Part shown: piece after piece, positions 1 to 8,660 of the stretch | Layout of the letters: every line of letters starts with the position of its first letter | Position numbering within the stretch: position 1 is the first letter of the stretch | Source of the DNA: Prevotellaceae bacterium | GTDB lineage: Bacteria; Bacteroidota; Bacteroidia; Bacteroidales; UBA932 | Length of the DNA: 37,561 bases | Direction: 5' to 3' | Assembly (NCBI GenBank): GCA_031284065.1 | Contig: JAITAP010000014.1 | Location: forward strand, 1 to 37,561 | The notes under the pieces: generated by a model | What the model saw: the letters and a program-made list of their open reading frames with translations, nothing else | What the model was told of the DNA's origin: nothing | The model's database searches: none | Program-made: the position numbers and the translations under genes

Positions 1-93
1 AAGCCACTCCAGCTTTTCGATGTCTTGCCCCGTGAGCGGGCTGTCGGCGCTTACCGCCAAAACGCTTGCCGATGACTGAAAAAAAAGAACCAT
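1..93 (-). CDS. purL: Phosphoribosylformylglycinamidine synthase, N-terminal fragment (runs off the window)
   Basis: Minus-strand translation from ATG at 93: MVLFFQSSASVLAVSADSPLTGQDIEKLEWL, resembling the N-terminus of Bacteroidetes PurL. Open to the window edge; too short for the ORF track. Confidence 0.75.
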   Translation of the reverse strand, partial: MVLFFQSSASVLAVSADSPLTGQDIEKLEWL

Positions 94-320
94 ATTTTTG
101 TAAATTAGGGGTTAAGAATTAGAAATTTAGAGGCGTAGAAATGTAAGAATAGAATATGTTACCTGACTTTCAGCTGTTCGACCCTGTGCGAGGGTTGAGT
201 GTCCGGTGCGGGAACATTTTCATGCCAGCATTTGAGCCCTGCGGGTTTCTACCCGCTTTCGCACATGCGTACAGGCACATTCCGATATTCATAATATCTA
301 ACAGCTTTCTTCATCTTTGC

Positions 321-542
321 TTATTTAAGCTCATTTTGCAGATGCAATTTACATACTGCTATTGCAATACGTATTGCTATCTCTAATTTTCGCTTCTCCT
401 CATCATCGCGAATTTCAAGACCTTCGTCCTTCATTCGTATGATAAGGTGGCGCATCGACATTTGCTGTACGATGTTTCTAAGGTTTACACCTACAGTATC
501 AGGCGACATTTCGTCCAATACTTTCTTTACTTCTTCTGTCAT
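321..542 (-). CDS. Small hypothetical protein (MTEEVKKVLDEMSPDTVGVNLRNIVQQ...)
   Basis: 73-aa ORF from an internal ATG. The N-terminal extension to 632 crosses a tRNA T-arm-like sequence and is probably not coding. Confidence 0.35.
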   Translation of the reverse strand: MTEEVKKVLDEMSPDTVGVNLRNIVQQMSMRHLIIRMKDEGLEIRDDEEKRKLEIAIRIAIAVCKLHLQNELK

Positions 543-562
543 AAGCTTGCCGGTTAAACATT

Positions 563-590
563 TGGAGGTGTAGCGGGATTCGAACCCACA
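563..590 (-). other. tRNA 3'-end-like fragment (T-arm plus acceptor 3' strand)
   Basis: Minus strand TGTGGGTTCGAATCCCGCTACACCTCCA: GTGGG/CCCGC stem with TTCGAAT loop. No D-arm or anticodon arm upstream. Confidence 0.4.
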
Positions 591-697
591 GGGTTGTTCC
601 GATTTTGCGAAAATAAAACAGGTAACAAGCAATTTAAAGCGAACATCCCCCTTCCTCGTACGCCTCTTACTCTAACGGTAGATGGCGCTGCGTACTC

Positions 698-1348
698 CTA
701 AACAATTTGCCCGTCGCTCATGACAATTTTGCGGTCGCACATGTTGGCGAGCTCTTCGTCGTGCGTAACAATGACGATGGTTTGCCCCATTTCTTTTCGC
801 AGCTTGAAGAACAGCGCGTGCAGCTCCTGCTTGTTGTGCGAATCAAGGTTTCCCGAAGGCTCATCGGCCAAGATAACCGAGGGGCTGTTGACCATAGCGC
901 GCGCAATCGCCACGCGCTGCTGCTCTCCTCCGGACATTTCTGCCGGCTTGTGCTGCATACGGCTGGCAAGCCCAAGGTAGCCGAGTAGCTCTTTGGCGCG
1001 CTGCTCGGCCTTATGCTTGTCTGCGCCGGCAATGAACGCCGGAATACAGACGTTTTCCAGCGCCGTAAATTCGGGCAGCAGGTGGTGAAGCTGGAAGACA
1101 AAGCCGAGCTTCCGGTTGCGCAGGCGCGCCAGCTCTCGCCTGCCAAGCGCAAATACGTCAACGTCGTGAAGGCGCACCACGCCGCTATCGGGGCGGCTCA
1201 GCGTACCCAAAATTTCGAGCAGCGTAGTTTTGCCGGCGCCGCTTGCGCCTACTATCGACACTACCTCGCCGCTCGCCACGCTAAGGTTAATACCCTTGAG
1301 CACCTGTAGAGAGCCAAAGGATTTGGTTATATTTTCGGACTGAATCAC
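698..1348 (-). CDS. lolD: ABC transporter ATP-binding protein, LolD/MacB-like
   Basis: Walker A GASGAGKT, signature [14 protein letters not shown], Walker B VILADEP; 216 aa. Confidence 0.85.
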   Translation of the reverse strand: MIQSENITKSFGSLQVLKGINLSVASGEVVSIVGASGAGKTTLLEILGTLSRPDSGVVRLHDVDVFALGRRELARLRNRKLGFVFQLHHLLPEFTALENVCIPAFIAGADKHKAEQRAKELLGYLGLASRMQHKPAEMSGGEQQRVAIARAMVNSPSVILADEPSGNLDSHNKQELHALFFKLRKEMGQTIVIVTHDEELANMCDRKIVMSDGQIV

Positions 1349-1653
1349 GCAAAGATTTTCTTAAGAACCTGCAAACTTACATGAAAAATCTAAGTTTTAC
1401 AAGCGCATGGAGCGGAAAAAGTTTTTTTACGAAAGGAGAAACAGCCGTAATTGAGGTTGAAACCCATCTGTATTATCAGATATTTAAAAACATATTAACA
1501 ATTATTGGAGGTAAAAAGTTGCTTCTTGCGGATAATGTGGCTACATTTGCAATTCAATCGTTGGAGTTTAAAGTTGAAGAGTTCCCTACCTGCAAAATGG
1601 GGAATTCTTTATTTTTTTTGCATCATCAACAGTAATAAAACTATTTAATCGCT

Positions 1654-2124
1654 ATGGCATACACCTATTTGACAGAAAATGGCTTGGAGAAGCTTCGCGC
1701 GGAGCTGGACAAGCTGAAGCATATAGAGCGTCCGGCGGCTTCGCGCGCCATTGCCGAAGCGCGCGATAAAGGCGACCTCTCGGAAAACGCAGAGTACGAC
1801 GCGGCAAAGGAAGCGCAGGGATTGCTCGAAATGAAAATTTCAAATCTGGAGCACATGTTGGCTAATGCCAAAATTATTGACGACTCCAAGATTGACACCT
1901 CAAAAGTACAGCTGCTGAACAAGGTAAAGCTCAAAAACGTGCGCACCAAAGCGACGATGGAGTACTCGCTGGTTACCGAAAATGAGGCAAACCTCAAGGC
2001 GGGCAAGCTCTCAATAGCCACGCCTATTGCCAAAGCCCTGCTCGGTAAAAAGGTGGGCGACGTGGTGGAGATAAGCGTCCCCGCCGGCAGCATGAAGCTT
2101 GAAGTTCTCGAAATATCGTTGTGA
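1654..2124 (+). CDS. greA: Transcription elongation factor GreA
   Basis: 156 aa; coiled-coil N-terminus (LTENGLEKLRAELDKLKHIERPAASRAIAEARDKGDLSENAEYDAAKE) and C-terminal GKKVGDVVEI. Confidence 0.96.
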   Translation: MAYTYLTENGLEKLRAELDKLKHIERPAASRAIAEARDKGDLSENAEYDAAKEAQGLLEMKISNLEHMLANAKIIDDSKIDTSKVQLLNKVKLKNVRTKATMEYSLVTENEANLKAGKLSIATPIAKALLGKKVGDVVEISVPAGSMKLEVLEISL

Positions 2125-2154
2125 TGAACAGAATTTTGTAACCCCCCAATCCCC

Positions 2155-2553
2155 ATGAGTACTGTTTTTTCTAAAATTGCAAGCGGCGAAATTCCCAGCT
2201 ACAAGGTGGCTGAGAGCGACGACTACTACGCCTTTCTGGACATTAACCCGATAGCCAAAGGGCACACGCTGGTTATTCCCAAAAAAGAGGTGGACTACCT
2301 GTTTGACCTCGACGAAAAAACGTTGAGCGGGCTGTGGCTGTTTGCGCAGAAAACGGCAAAAGCGATACAGGCGGCCGTCCCCTGCAAGCGCGTAGGCGTG
2401 GCGGTGCTGGGGCTGGAGGTGCCGCACGCGCATATTCACCTCATTCCCCTCAACAGCGAAGCCGACGTGGATTTTAAAAAGCCGAAGCTGACGCTGGCGA
2501 AGGAGGAATTTGAAAGTATTGCGAAAGCAATTGGCGCAAAGCGTATAGCGTAA
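2155..2553 (+). CDS. HIT family (histidine triad) protein
   Basis: FxKIxxGEIPSYKVAE start and the HAHIHLIPL histidine triad. Confidence 0.94.
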   Translation: MSTVFSKIASGEIPSYKVAESDDYYAFLDINPIAKGHTLVIPKKEVDYLFDLDEKTLSGLWLFAQKTAKAIQAAVPCKRVGVAVLGLEVPHAHIHLIPLNSEADVDFKKPKLTLAKEEFESIAKAIGAKRIA

Positions 2554-2588
2554 AACATAACAATAATTTTTTTTACACAATAAAAGAT

Positions 2589-2906
2589 ATGGCATTAGAG
2601 ATAACAGATGTAAACTTTGAGCAGGAAGTGCTCAAGAGTAGCAAGCCCGTATTGCTTGATTTTTGGGCTACATGGTGCGGCCCTTGCCGCGCAATTGCTC
2701 CTGCCATCGAGGAGCTGGCTAAGGAGTATGAGGGTCGCGCCGTGGTGGGCAAGCTGGACGTTGACGACAACGACCAAACCCCCGCAAGCTATGGCGTTCG
2801 CAGTATCCCAACGGCGCTGTTTTTCAAGAACGGCGAGCTGGTGGATAAGCTGGTAGGGTCAGCGCCGAAGAGTACTTTTGAGGAAAAGCTGAAGGCGCTG
2901 CTTTAA
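2589..2906 (+). CDS. trxA: Thioredoxin
   Basis: 105 aa with DFWATWCGPCRAIAP active site and cis-Pro SIPT. Confidence 0.95.
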   Translation: MALEITDVNFEQEVLKSSKPVLLDFWATWCGPCRAIAPAIEELAKEYEGRAVVGKLDVDDNDQTPASYGVRSIPTALFFKNGELVDKLVGSAPKSTFEEKLKALL

Positions 2907-2920
2907 GCGCGCGGAAAAGT

Positions 2921-2942
2921 GAGAAAGGCAACGCCATTTCTC
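2921..2942. terminator. Possible bidirectional hairpin between convergent genes
   Basis: GAGAAAGGC-AAC-GCC-A-TTTCTC inverted repeat between trxA(+) and the HhH gene(-); no long U-tract. Confidence 0.35.
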
Positions 2943-4986
2943 AAAGCGTGATTTTCAGCTGGAGCTTTACGTCGGTGCGGTGGTTGGCGTTGATTTGCGT
3001 TGCGTCGCTTCCGACAACGTCGCGGTCGTAGTAGTAGGTTTGCGCACAGCGCAGCCATACGTCCAGCCTGTCCAGCGGCTGCCAGTGCAGGTTGACGTAC
3101 CAGCGCGAGCCTTGCCCGTAGTATGCAGGCACGGAGAAAGCGTAGAGCACGTCGCTCTCGTAGGCGTACATGCGCGAGGCGTAGCTGTCGGCGCCGAAGA
3201 TGGCGTAGCGTAGCGATACGGACAAAGGCAGCTGCCGAAGCTTGTACTGAGCATCCTGAAAAACCAGCACGCCCCGCTCGCGCTCCTGCGTGCCCGCCTT
3301 GTACAGCGCAACCTCTGCGTGCGTTTCGCAGTCAAGCCCTGCCAGTAGCGAGTAGGTAATGTTGTAGCGCAGGTTTATTTTTTCTACCGCATCGGTTGTT
3401 TTTGTCGGTATCAGCTCGTCGGCAACATTCTCCTCCTTTGTGTCGTAGCGCAAGCGCAGGGACATTTTGCAAAGCGGCTGCGGCGTGTAGTCGGTTTGGA
3501 GCAAAAAATCAAAACCTTTCGAGGGAGCCATCGCCTTGTACCGCAGCCACGCAAAAGTGTATGCGTCAAAGTACAGCGTAGTCTTTACCTTGGGGTGCGG
3601 AAAAATATTTGCGCCAATGTAAAACCCGTTTTCGTTTGCCGTTTTCCCGCTTTCGGCAAAAGCGGCGGCGTAGTATGCCTGATACTGGGGTTGGTAGTAG
3701 CGGTGCAGGAGCGCCAGCTGCATGCGCGGCGCAATATCGGCCAGACACCCGTTGAGAGCGGCAAGCCCACCGTTTTGGCTCACGCCAAATTCACCGAACA
3801 AGTATGTTTTTTTGATAAACCAGCGATAATCTGCGCTAAGGTTGGCGTTTTCGTTTTTATTCAGCTCGTAGTAGCTGTACGGGTGCACGTTTCGCTGGTA
3901 CGACCCGCCAAGCTTGTGCCACAAGCCGGTTACGCCAATTCGCAACTTTGTCATCCTGTAGGACACGTTGGCTCCCGCCGCCATTTCGCTCACCGCGTCT
4001 TTCTCCCCCATTGCTTTTGGCGTGGCGTGGAGCCCTGAGGTTTGCAGCGTAGAGAAAACGCCGAGCGTATCGGCGTTGGCGTCAACATCTTTGTAGGAGA
4101 AAAATGCCGTAGCCGTAACCGTTTTGGAGACGTTTACGCTTGCCGCCGCGCCCCGAAAAAATAAATTTTCGTTCGCTCCGCTGTACGCCGCCACGCCGTT
4201 GCCGCGCTTGGCTATGCTGAAAGCGTCGCTTGATTTTCCCATCGTCCCGCCTTTCCAAAGCGACAACCCCTGCCCAAACTGCGCGTAAAAATCGCCCAGC
4301 ACCAGCGTGCGCAGAGCGCCGGTGTTGGCTACCTGCAAGTGCCCCGAGTAAAAATCAAATCCGGCTTCGTTGCCGCTCTTGCCGAAAGGCTCGCCCGCAT
4401 CCTTGTCCGCCGTAACCCCCCATTGCAGCTTGTTGCTGAAAGTATAGCGGTAGCGAGCGTACAGGGCTTGCTTGCTGCCCAGGTAGTAGCCGTTTTTGTA
4501 CCCCGCTTGCTCCTCTGCCGTCTGCATGGCGCGCGCCAAGAGCAGGTGTTGCCCCTTTGTGAGCATTTGCCGCAGCGAAGGCTTTTGCAGGTCTTCGCCC
4601 GGAAGCGTTGCAACAAAAGGCAGCAACTTCATCATCATCTCCTGCGTAATGCCGTGCACGTATTGCAGCTCGTAGGGCGTTTGCATTTCGCCGTTCTGCG
4701 CAATGTATTCGCGTATGCTTGCCGCCTGAAATTCGTTGAGCACGCACAGCCGCAGCAGCTCCGCTTCGCTTGCCGTATTCAGGTTTAGCGGGTTGGCGGC
4801 GTAGCTTGTGAGTTGCTCGTACATCACCTCGAGCGTAACGTCGGCGTCTTCCAGCGTAGAGGCTTCCTCCACGATGCTTTCGATGGCTTTTTGCACCGTA
4901 ACGGCTTGCGAAAACGCAGGCGCTGCGCAAGCCGCTGCCATAGTTAGGGAGATGGCAGCACGTAGCGTGTGAGCGTGGCGTTTCAT
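2941..4986 (-). CDS. Secreted helix-hairpin-helix (ComEA-like) protein with probable C-terminal outer-membrane beta-barrel
   Basis: 681 aa; signal peptide; NLNTASEAELLRLCVLNEFQAASIREYIAQNGEMQTPYELQYVHGITQEMMMKLLPF (tandem HhH); long aromatic-rich amphipathic beta C-terminus. Confidence 0.82.
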   Translation of the reverse strand: MKRHAHTLRAAISLTMAAACAAPAFSQAVTVQKAIESIVEEASTLEDADVTLEVMYEQLTSYAANPLNLNTASEAELLRLCVLNEFQAASIREYIAQNGEMQTPYELQYVHGITQEMMMKLLPFVATLPGEDLQKPSLRQMLTKGQHLLLARAMQTAEEQAGYKNGYYLGSKQALYARYRYTFSNKLQWGVTADKDAGEPFGKSGNEAGFDFYSGHLQVANTGALRTLVLGDFYAQFGQGLSLWKGGTMGKSSDAFSIAKRGNGVAAYSGANENLFFRGAAASVNVSKTVTATAFFSYKDVDANADTLGVFSTLQTSGLHATPKAMGEKDAVSEMAAGANVSYRMTKLRIGVTGLWHKLGGSYQRNVHPYSYYELNKNENANLSADYRWFIKKTYLFGEFGVSQNGGLAALNGCLADIAPRMQLALLHRYYQPQYQAYYAAAFAESGKTANENGFYIGANIFPHPKVKTTLYFDAYTFAWLRYKAMAPSKGFDFLLQTDYTPQPLCKMSLRLRYDTKEENVADELIPTKTTDAVEKINLRYNITYSLLAGLDCETHAEVALYKAGTQERERGVLVFQDAQYKLRQLPLSVSLRYAIFGADSYASRMYAYESDVLYAFSVPAYYGQGSRWYVNLHWQPLDRLDVWLRCAQTYYYDRDVVGSDATQINANHRTDVKLQLKITL

Positions 4987-5822
4987 TGTTTTTTTTGCGT
5001 TTGCGAAAAGTTGTAGGAGAGCGAAATTTGCGGCGAGTAGCCAAGCGTTTCGTGCCGCGAAAATGCCATATCAATGTGCAGCTTTCGGTAGGTGTAGCCA
5101 AATCCGGCAAGCAGCTCCACCGGTTTTGCCAGCACGCCCAGGCGCAGCGCAAGCGTTTTGAGAATCACCACCTCCAACCCGGCTTTGGCCTGCGCCGCCT
5201 GCTCCGACTCGATTTTTGTGCCGACCAGCAGGCTGGCATGTTGCGCAAAGCGGTAGCCCATGCCCACGTCAAAGATTACGGGTAGCCGCTCGTGGTGGGC
5301 GTTGCTGAAGTAGCGCGAGTTGGTGAAGTTGAACACGTGAGCGCCTACCCACAGGTTGTCCGTTGGCTTGGCAAGCAGCCCGAGCTCGGCGGTGAGGGCG
5401 CTCGTTGCGCCGTATCCTGCCACCTGCACCAAGTGGTAGCCGAGCTGCGTCCCCACCGCAATACGCTCCGAGAGCTGTTTGCCCCAGGCAACGCCCATGC
5501 GCGTTTCGCGGTAGAGGGAGTACCCAAACGAGCACACGTCAACGCCCAGCACGCCGGCAACCGGAACAGGCATGGCAAAAACGGCGGCGCTAAGGTTGAG
5601 CGCTTCGGTAAAATACTTGTTTTCGTGGTGTACTGCCGCCTGCGGCGAGGAAAGGAAGCCCAGCGCGGCTTGGTTGTTGTAGGCGGCAAAAACATCGGTA
5701 TTCACCACCCCCATGTAGCCCAGCGCCGCGGCGCGGCTACCGTGCGGAAATACGTTTTCACCTGCGCGGCAGAGGGCTGTTGCAAGCAACATAAAAAGCA
5801 GAGGCGGGTAAAAGAATTTCAC
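4983..5822 (-). CDS. PorQ/PorV-like outer-membrane beta-barrel protein
   Basis: 279 aa; signal peptide, then SRAAALGYMGVVNTDVFAAYNNQAALGFL. Overlaps the HhH gene start by 4 nt. Confidence 0.7.
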   Translation of the reverse strand: MKFFYPPLLFMLLATALCRAGENVFPHGSRAAALGYMGVVNTDVFAAYNNQAALGFLSSPQAAVHHENKYFTEALNLSAAVFAMPVPVAGVLGVDVCSFGYSLYRETRMGVAWGKQLSERIAVGTQLGYHLVQVAGYGATSALTAELGLLAKPTDNLWVGAHVFNFTNSRYFSNAHHERLPVIFDVGMGYRFAQHASLLVGTKIESEQAAQAKAGLEVVILKTLALRLGVLAKPVELLAGFGYTYRKLHIDMAFSRHETLGYSPQISLSYNFSQTQKKQ

Positions 5823-5839
5823 AAGCTATGGTAGATAAG

Positions 5840-5885
5840 GCAAAGCGAAGAAGCTCCAAAAAGACATGGAATTTCTTCGCTTTGC
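5840..5885 (-). terminator. Hairpin between ssb and the PorQ-like gene
   Basis: Perfect 13-bp inverted repeat GCAAAGCGAAGAA...TTCTTCGCTTTGC with a 20-nt loop. Confidence 0.45.
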
Positions 5886-5906
5886 TGTAAAGTTTCAGAT
5901 GGTCTT

Positions 5907-6341
5907 TTAGAGCGCGTTGTTACCCCTCATTGGGTCGTCAATAGAGGGAGCGTTTTGCGTTGCCGGCGGCGAAAATCTGGCAGGAGCAGGCGCTCCGGCG
6001 TTGCTGTCTTCACGGCGGCCAAGCAAGCGCACGTTTTCCGCCACGATTTCTGTAGTGTAGCGTTTTTGTCCATTCTTATCGTCCCATGAGCGGGCTCGGA
6101 TTTTTCCCTCAACAAATATCTGCGAACCTTTACGAATGTACTTCTCTGCCAGCTCTGCCAGCTGATGCCATAACACCACGTTATGCCATTCGGTGTTGGT
6201 TACACGTTGCCCCGAATTTTTGTCGGTATAGACTTCAGACGTAGCTAACGTAATCGTAGTAATAGCCACACCGGTATCAAGGTGGCGTATTTCGGGGTCT
6301 CTGCCCACATTGCCAATAAGCATTACCTTGTTTAGCGACAT
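5907..6341 (-). CDS. ssb: Single-stranded DNA-binding protein
   Basis: MSLNKVMLIGNVGRDPEIRHLDTG...NTEWHNVVLW...YIRKGSQIFVEGKIRARSW OB-fold. C-terminus SIDDPMRGNNAL is atypical. Confidence 0.95.
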   Translation of the reverse strand: MSLNKVMLIGNVGRDPEIRHLDTGVAITTITLATSEVYTDKNSGQRVTNTEWHNVVLWHQLAELAEKYIRKGSQIFVEGKIRARSWDDKNGQKRYTTEIVAENVRLLGRREDSNAGAPAPARFSPPATQNAPSIDDPMRGNNAL

Positions 6342-6587
6342 AATTTTTTTGTTTTAAATGATGCGTTATTTTCTTTTAATTCGTTCCGGCAAAGGTAGAA
6401 AAACTTTTTAATATATCCATTATTTTTATCTGTAAAAAATTGTGATGAGGATGAAAATTTGGCATATTTGCGCCCCCGCTCTACTCTGGATAGCGGTTTT
6501 AGCAACGTGTAAACAAAGAATCGCTGTTTTTTAAAGGCTACCCGCACCTTTTTTCCTGCGTTAAGCGTTGCATATACGAAAAAAAAT

Positions 6588-6595
6588 TACCTTTG
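6588..6595 (+). promoter_or_regulatory. Bacteroidetes-type -7 element (TACCTTTG) upstream of the redox cluster
   Basis: Matches TAnnTTTG; the -33 element is weak (TTG ~17 nt upstream). Confidence 0.35.
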
Positions 6596-6668
6596 CAGGG
6601 AAATTGTTGGAGCAATACGGCGCACAAGTATAATTTTGTGCAGTAAAAACATGCGGCAATTGGCTTCG

Positions 6669-6685
6669 ATTCCTCGTAGGGGAAT
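6669..6685. repeat. GTA-loop palindrome ATTCCTC-GTA-GGGGAAT
   Basis: 7-bp stem with one T.G pair; same family as 14764-14780 and the 53-bp array. Confidence 0.7.
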
Positions 6686-6732
6686 AATATCAACCGAGCG
6701 TAGCAAGTTGTAGAAACGGCAAATAGCCCGGC

Positions 6733-6795
6733 ACAACGTATTCCGTTAGGAATGTGCCAAAAAATATTTCGGAGACATTCCTGCGGAATGTGGTA
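6733..6795. repeat. Dispersed double-palindrome repeat
   Basis: TATTCCGTTAGGAATG...CCAAAAAATATTTCGGAGACATTCCTGCGGAATGTGG; closely matched by the reverse complement of ~36715-36765 and partly by 14481-14520. Confidence 0.75.
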
Positions 6796-7011
6796 ACCCC
6801 GAAAAACATTTGCAAAAGCTGAATAAGGAAATAAGGGAGAATGTATCGGGGGGTGAAATTGCTGCTACTAAGGGGGCTTTTGATGACGCTACGAAGGGGG
6901 CTTTTGGGAACCCTTATTTTTCCAAAGTTCCCTTAGTAGAGCAGGGCAAAGAGCATACGTCCCGCTACCCTTATTACCTTATTGTCAAATCAGCATTTAG
7001 CTCAGAACGCT

Positions 7012-8037
7012 ATGGATGAAGAAAAAAGTAACCAAAGCACGGTAATCAACCCAATGACCCGCAAAAAATTTCTGCGGACGTGCGGCGCAATTGTTGCCGG
7101 AGGCGCTGTTGCTGCGGTATCGGGTACGCTGATGAGGCGGACGCTTGCGCCGCCGGTTGGCGTTGCGCCGGATGGGCTGCGTCCGGTGCGAGGCGAGGCA
7201 TTTGCATCGCCCTACAAGCTGGTAGCGGCTTTTGCCACAGACCAAGCCATAGAAAGCCTTGCGCTGCGGGGCGACGAGCTGTACGTGGCGGCGGCGGGCA
7301 CGGTTTCGGCTTACGACGGCTACGGCACGCTGCTTCGCCGCTTTACCGCCGCCGAACCCATACGCGATATTGCCGTCGCCGGCGATGAGATTTACCTGCT
7401 GCACCCCAACAGCATCGGGGTGTATTCGCCGACGGGCGAGCTGCTGCGCGGCTGGGAGGCTTGCAGCGACTTGTCCGACTACTGCTCGCTTGCGCTTGCG
7501 TCAGGCTGCGTATTTGTTACCGATGTGAGGAACAAGAATATTTGCAAATACACCGCCGAAGGAAATTTTGTAAAGTTCATCCACAGCCCCAACGGGTTTG
7601 TTATCCCCAGCTACACGTTCGGGATTGAGCATATCGGCGGCGCGCTGTACTGCTCCAACCCGGGGCGGCATCAGGTGGAGCGCTACACGGTTGACGGCGA
7701 ATACGTCGGCTCGTTTGGCAAACATGGCGCTGCTCCCGGCATGTTCACCGGATGCTGTAACCCGGTGTACTTGTCGTGCACCCCAAGCGGCGACGTTATT
7801 ACCTCCGAAAAGGGAGACCCGCGTATCAGCTGCTACGGGCGAGACGGTGCGTTTCGGGGCGTACTGCTCGACGGAAAAATGCTGGGCGGCGGAAGAATTG
7901 CCTACGACGTGAAGGTGCAAGGCGACAAAATAGTGGCGGCGGGGAAAAAGAGAGTTTCCATTTTTCGCTACGACAGCGCCCAAACGGCAAGCACAGCCTG
8001 CGGCGGATGCGGCGTTAGCTGCCCGCTGCGCGGATAA
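7012..8037 (+). CDS. Exported NHL-like beta-propeller protein with Tat-like signal and Cys-rich C-terminus
   Basis: NPMTRKKFLRTCGAIVAGGAVAAVSGTLMRR signal; repeated propeller blades; ends ACGGCGVSCPLRG. The ORF track starts at TTG 6982; ATG 7012 is preferred. Confidence 0.75.
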   Translation: MDEEKSNQSTVINPMTRKKFLRTCGAIVAGGAVAAVSGTLMRRTLAPPVGVAPDGLRPVRGEAFASPYKLVAAFATDQAIESLALRGDELYVAAAGTVSAYDGYGTLLRRFTAAEPIRDIAVAGDEIYLLHPNSIGVYSPTGELLRGWEACSDLSDYCSLALASGCVFVTDVRNKNICKYTAEGNFVKFIHSPNGFVIPSYTFGIEHIGGALYCSNPGRHQVERYTVDGEYVGSFGKHGAAPGMFTGCCNPVYLSCTPSGDVITSEKGDPRISCYGRDGAFRGVLLDGKMLGGGRIAYDVKVQGDKIVAAGKKRVSIFRYDSAQTASTACGGCGVSCPLRG

Positions 8038-8057
8038 AAATTCAAACGTTACAAACA

Positions 8058-8624
8058 ATGGGGCATAACATTGCAAACCCTGTTTCCCGCAAAAAGTTTT
8101 TGCGGCTCTGCGGCTCCATCGCTGCGGGCGTTGCTGCTGCGTCCATCTCCGGCGTGCTGCTCCGGCGGGCGCTGACGGCGCAGCCGCGCTATTTTTGGCA
8201 GATAGACCCCATGAAATGCACCTGCTGTGGCCGCTGCGCAACCGCCTGCGTGCTGCCTGTTTCGGCGGTAAAGTGCATCCATGCCAACAAGGTGTGCGGG
8301 TACTGCGACCTCTGCGGGGGCTACTACCGCACCAACGCGAAAGACCTCAATACCGCGGCCGAAAACTTGCGCTGCCCCACCGGCGCTATCGAGCGAAAGT
8401 TTGTAGAAGACCCGTACTTTGAGTACGCCATCAACGAGAGCTTGTGCAACGGCTGCGGAAAGTGCGCCAAAGGCTGCAACTCATTCGGGAACGGCTCGCT
8501 CTACTTGCAGGTAAAGCGAGACTTGTGCAAGAACTGCAACGAGTGCCAAATTGCCAACGTGTGCCCTTCGGGGGCTATCATGCAGGTGGCATACGACAAG
8601 GCGTACATGCTAAAAGACGCTTGA
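8058..8624 (+). CDS. Tat-type exported polyferredoxin (NapG-like 4Fe-4S protein)
   Basis: SRKKFLRLCGSIAAG signal; CTCCGRCATAC, CGYCDLC, CNGCGKCAKGC and CKNCNECQIANVCP Cys motifs. Confidence 0.82.
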   Translation: MGHNIANPVSRKKFLRLCGSIAAGVAAASISGVLLRRALTAQPRYFWQIDPMKCTCCGRCATACVLPVSAVKCIHANKVCGYCDLCGGYYRTNAKDLNTAAENLRCPTGAIERKFVEDPYFEYAINESLCNGCGKCAKGCNSFGNGSLYLQVKRDLCKNCNECQIANVCPSGAIMQVAYDKAYMLKDA

Positions 8625-8660
8625 CGCAGCCGGATACCTGTTTACTTATAACCTACTACT

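Noticed and set aside
321-632. Full-length 103-aa minus-strand ORF
   Set aside because: The first ~30 codons run across the tRNA T-arm fragment (GFESRYTSK). Only the part from the internal ATG at 542 is kept as a tentative CDS.
1381-1635. 84-aa plus-strand ORF between lolD and greA
   Set aside because: AT-rich, no recognisable domain, no good Shine-Dalgarno; likely chance.
3496-4038. Long plus-strand ORFs opposite the HhH gene and similar antisense ORFs throughout
   Set aside because: GC-rich antisense shadows of well-supported CDSs with no recognisable domains.
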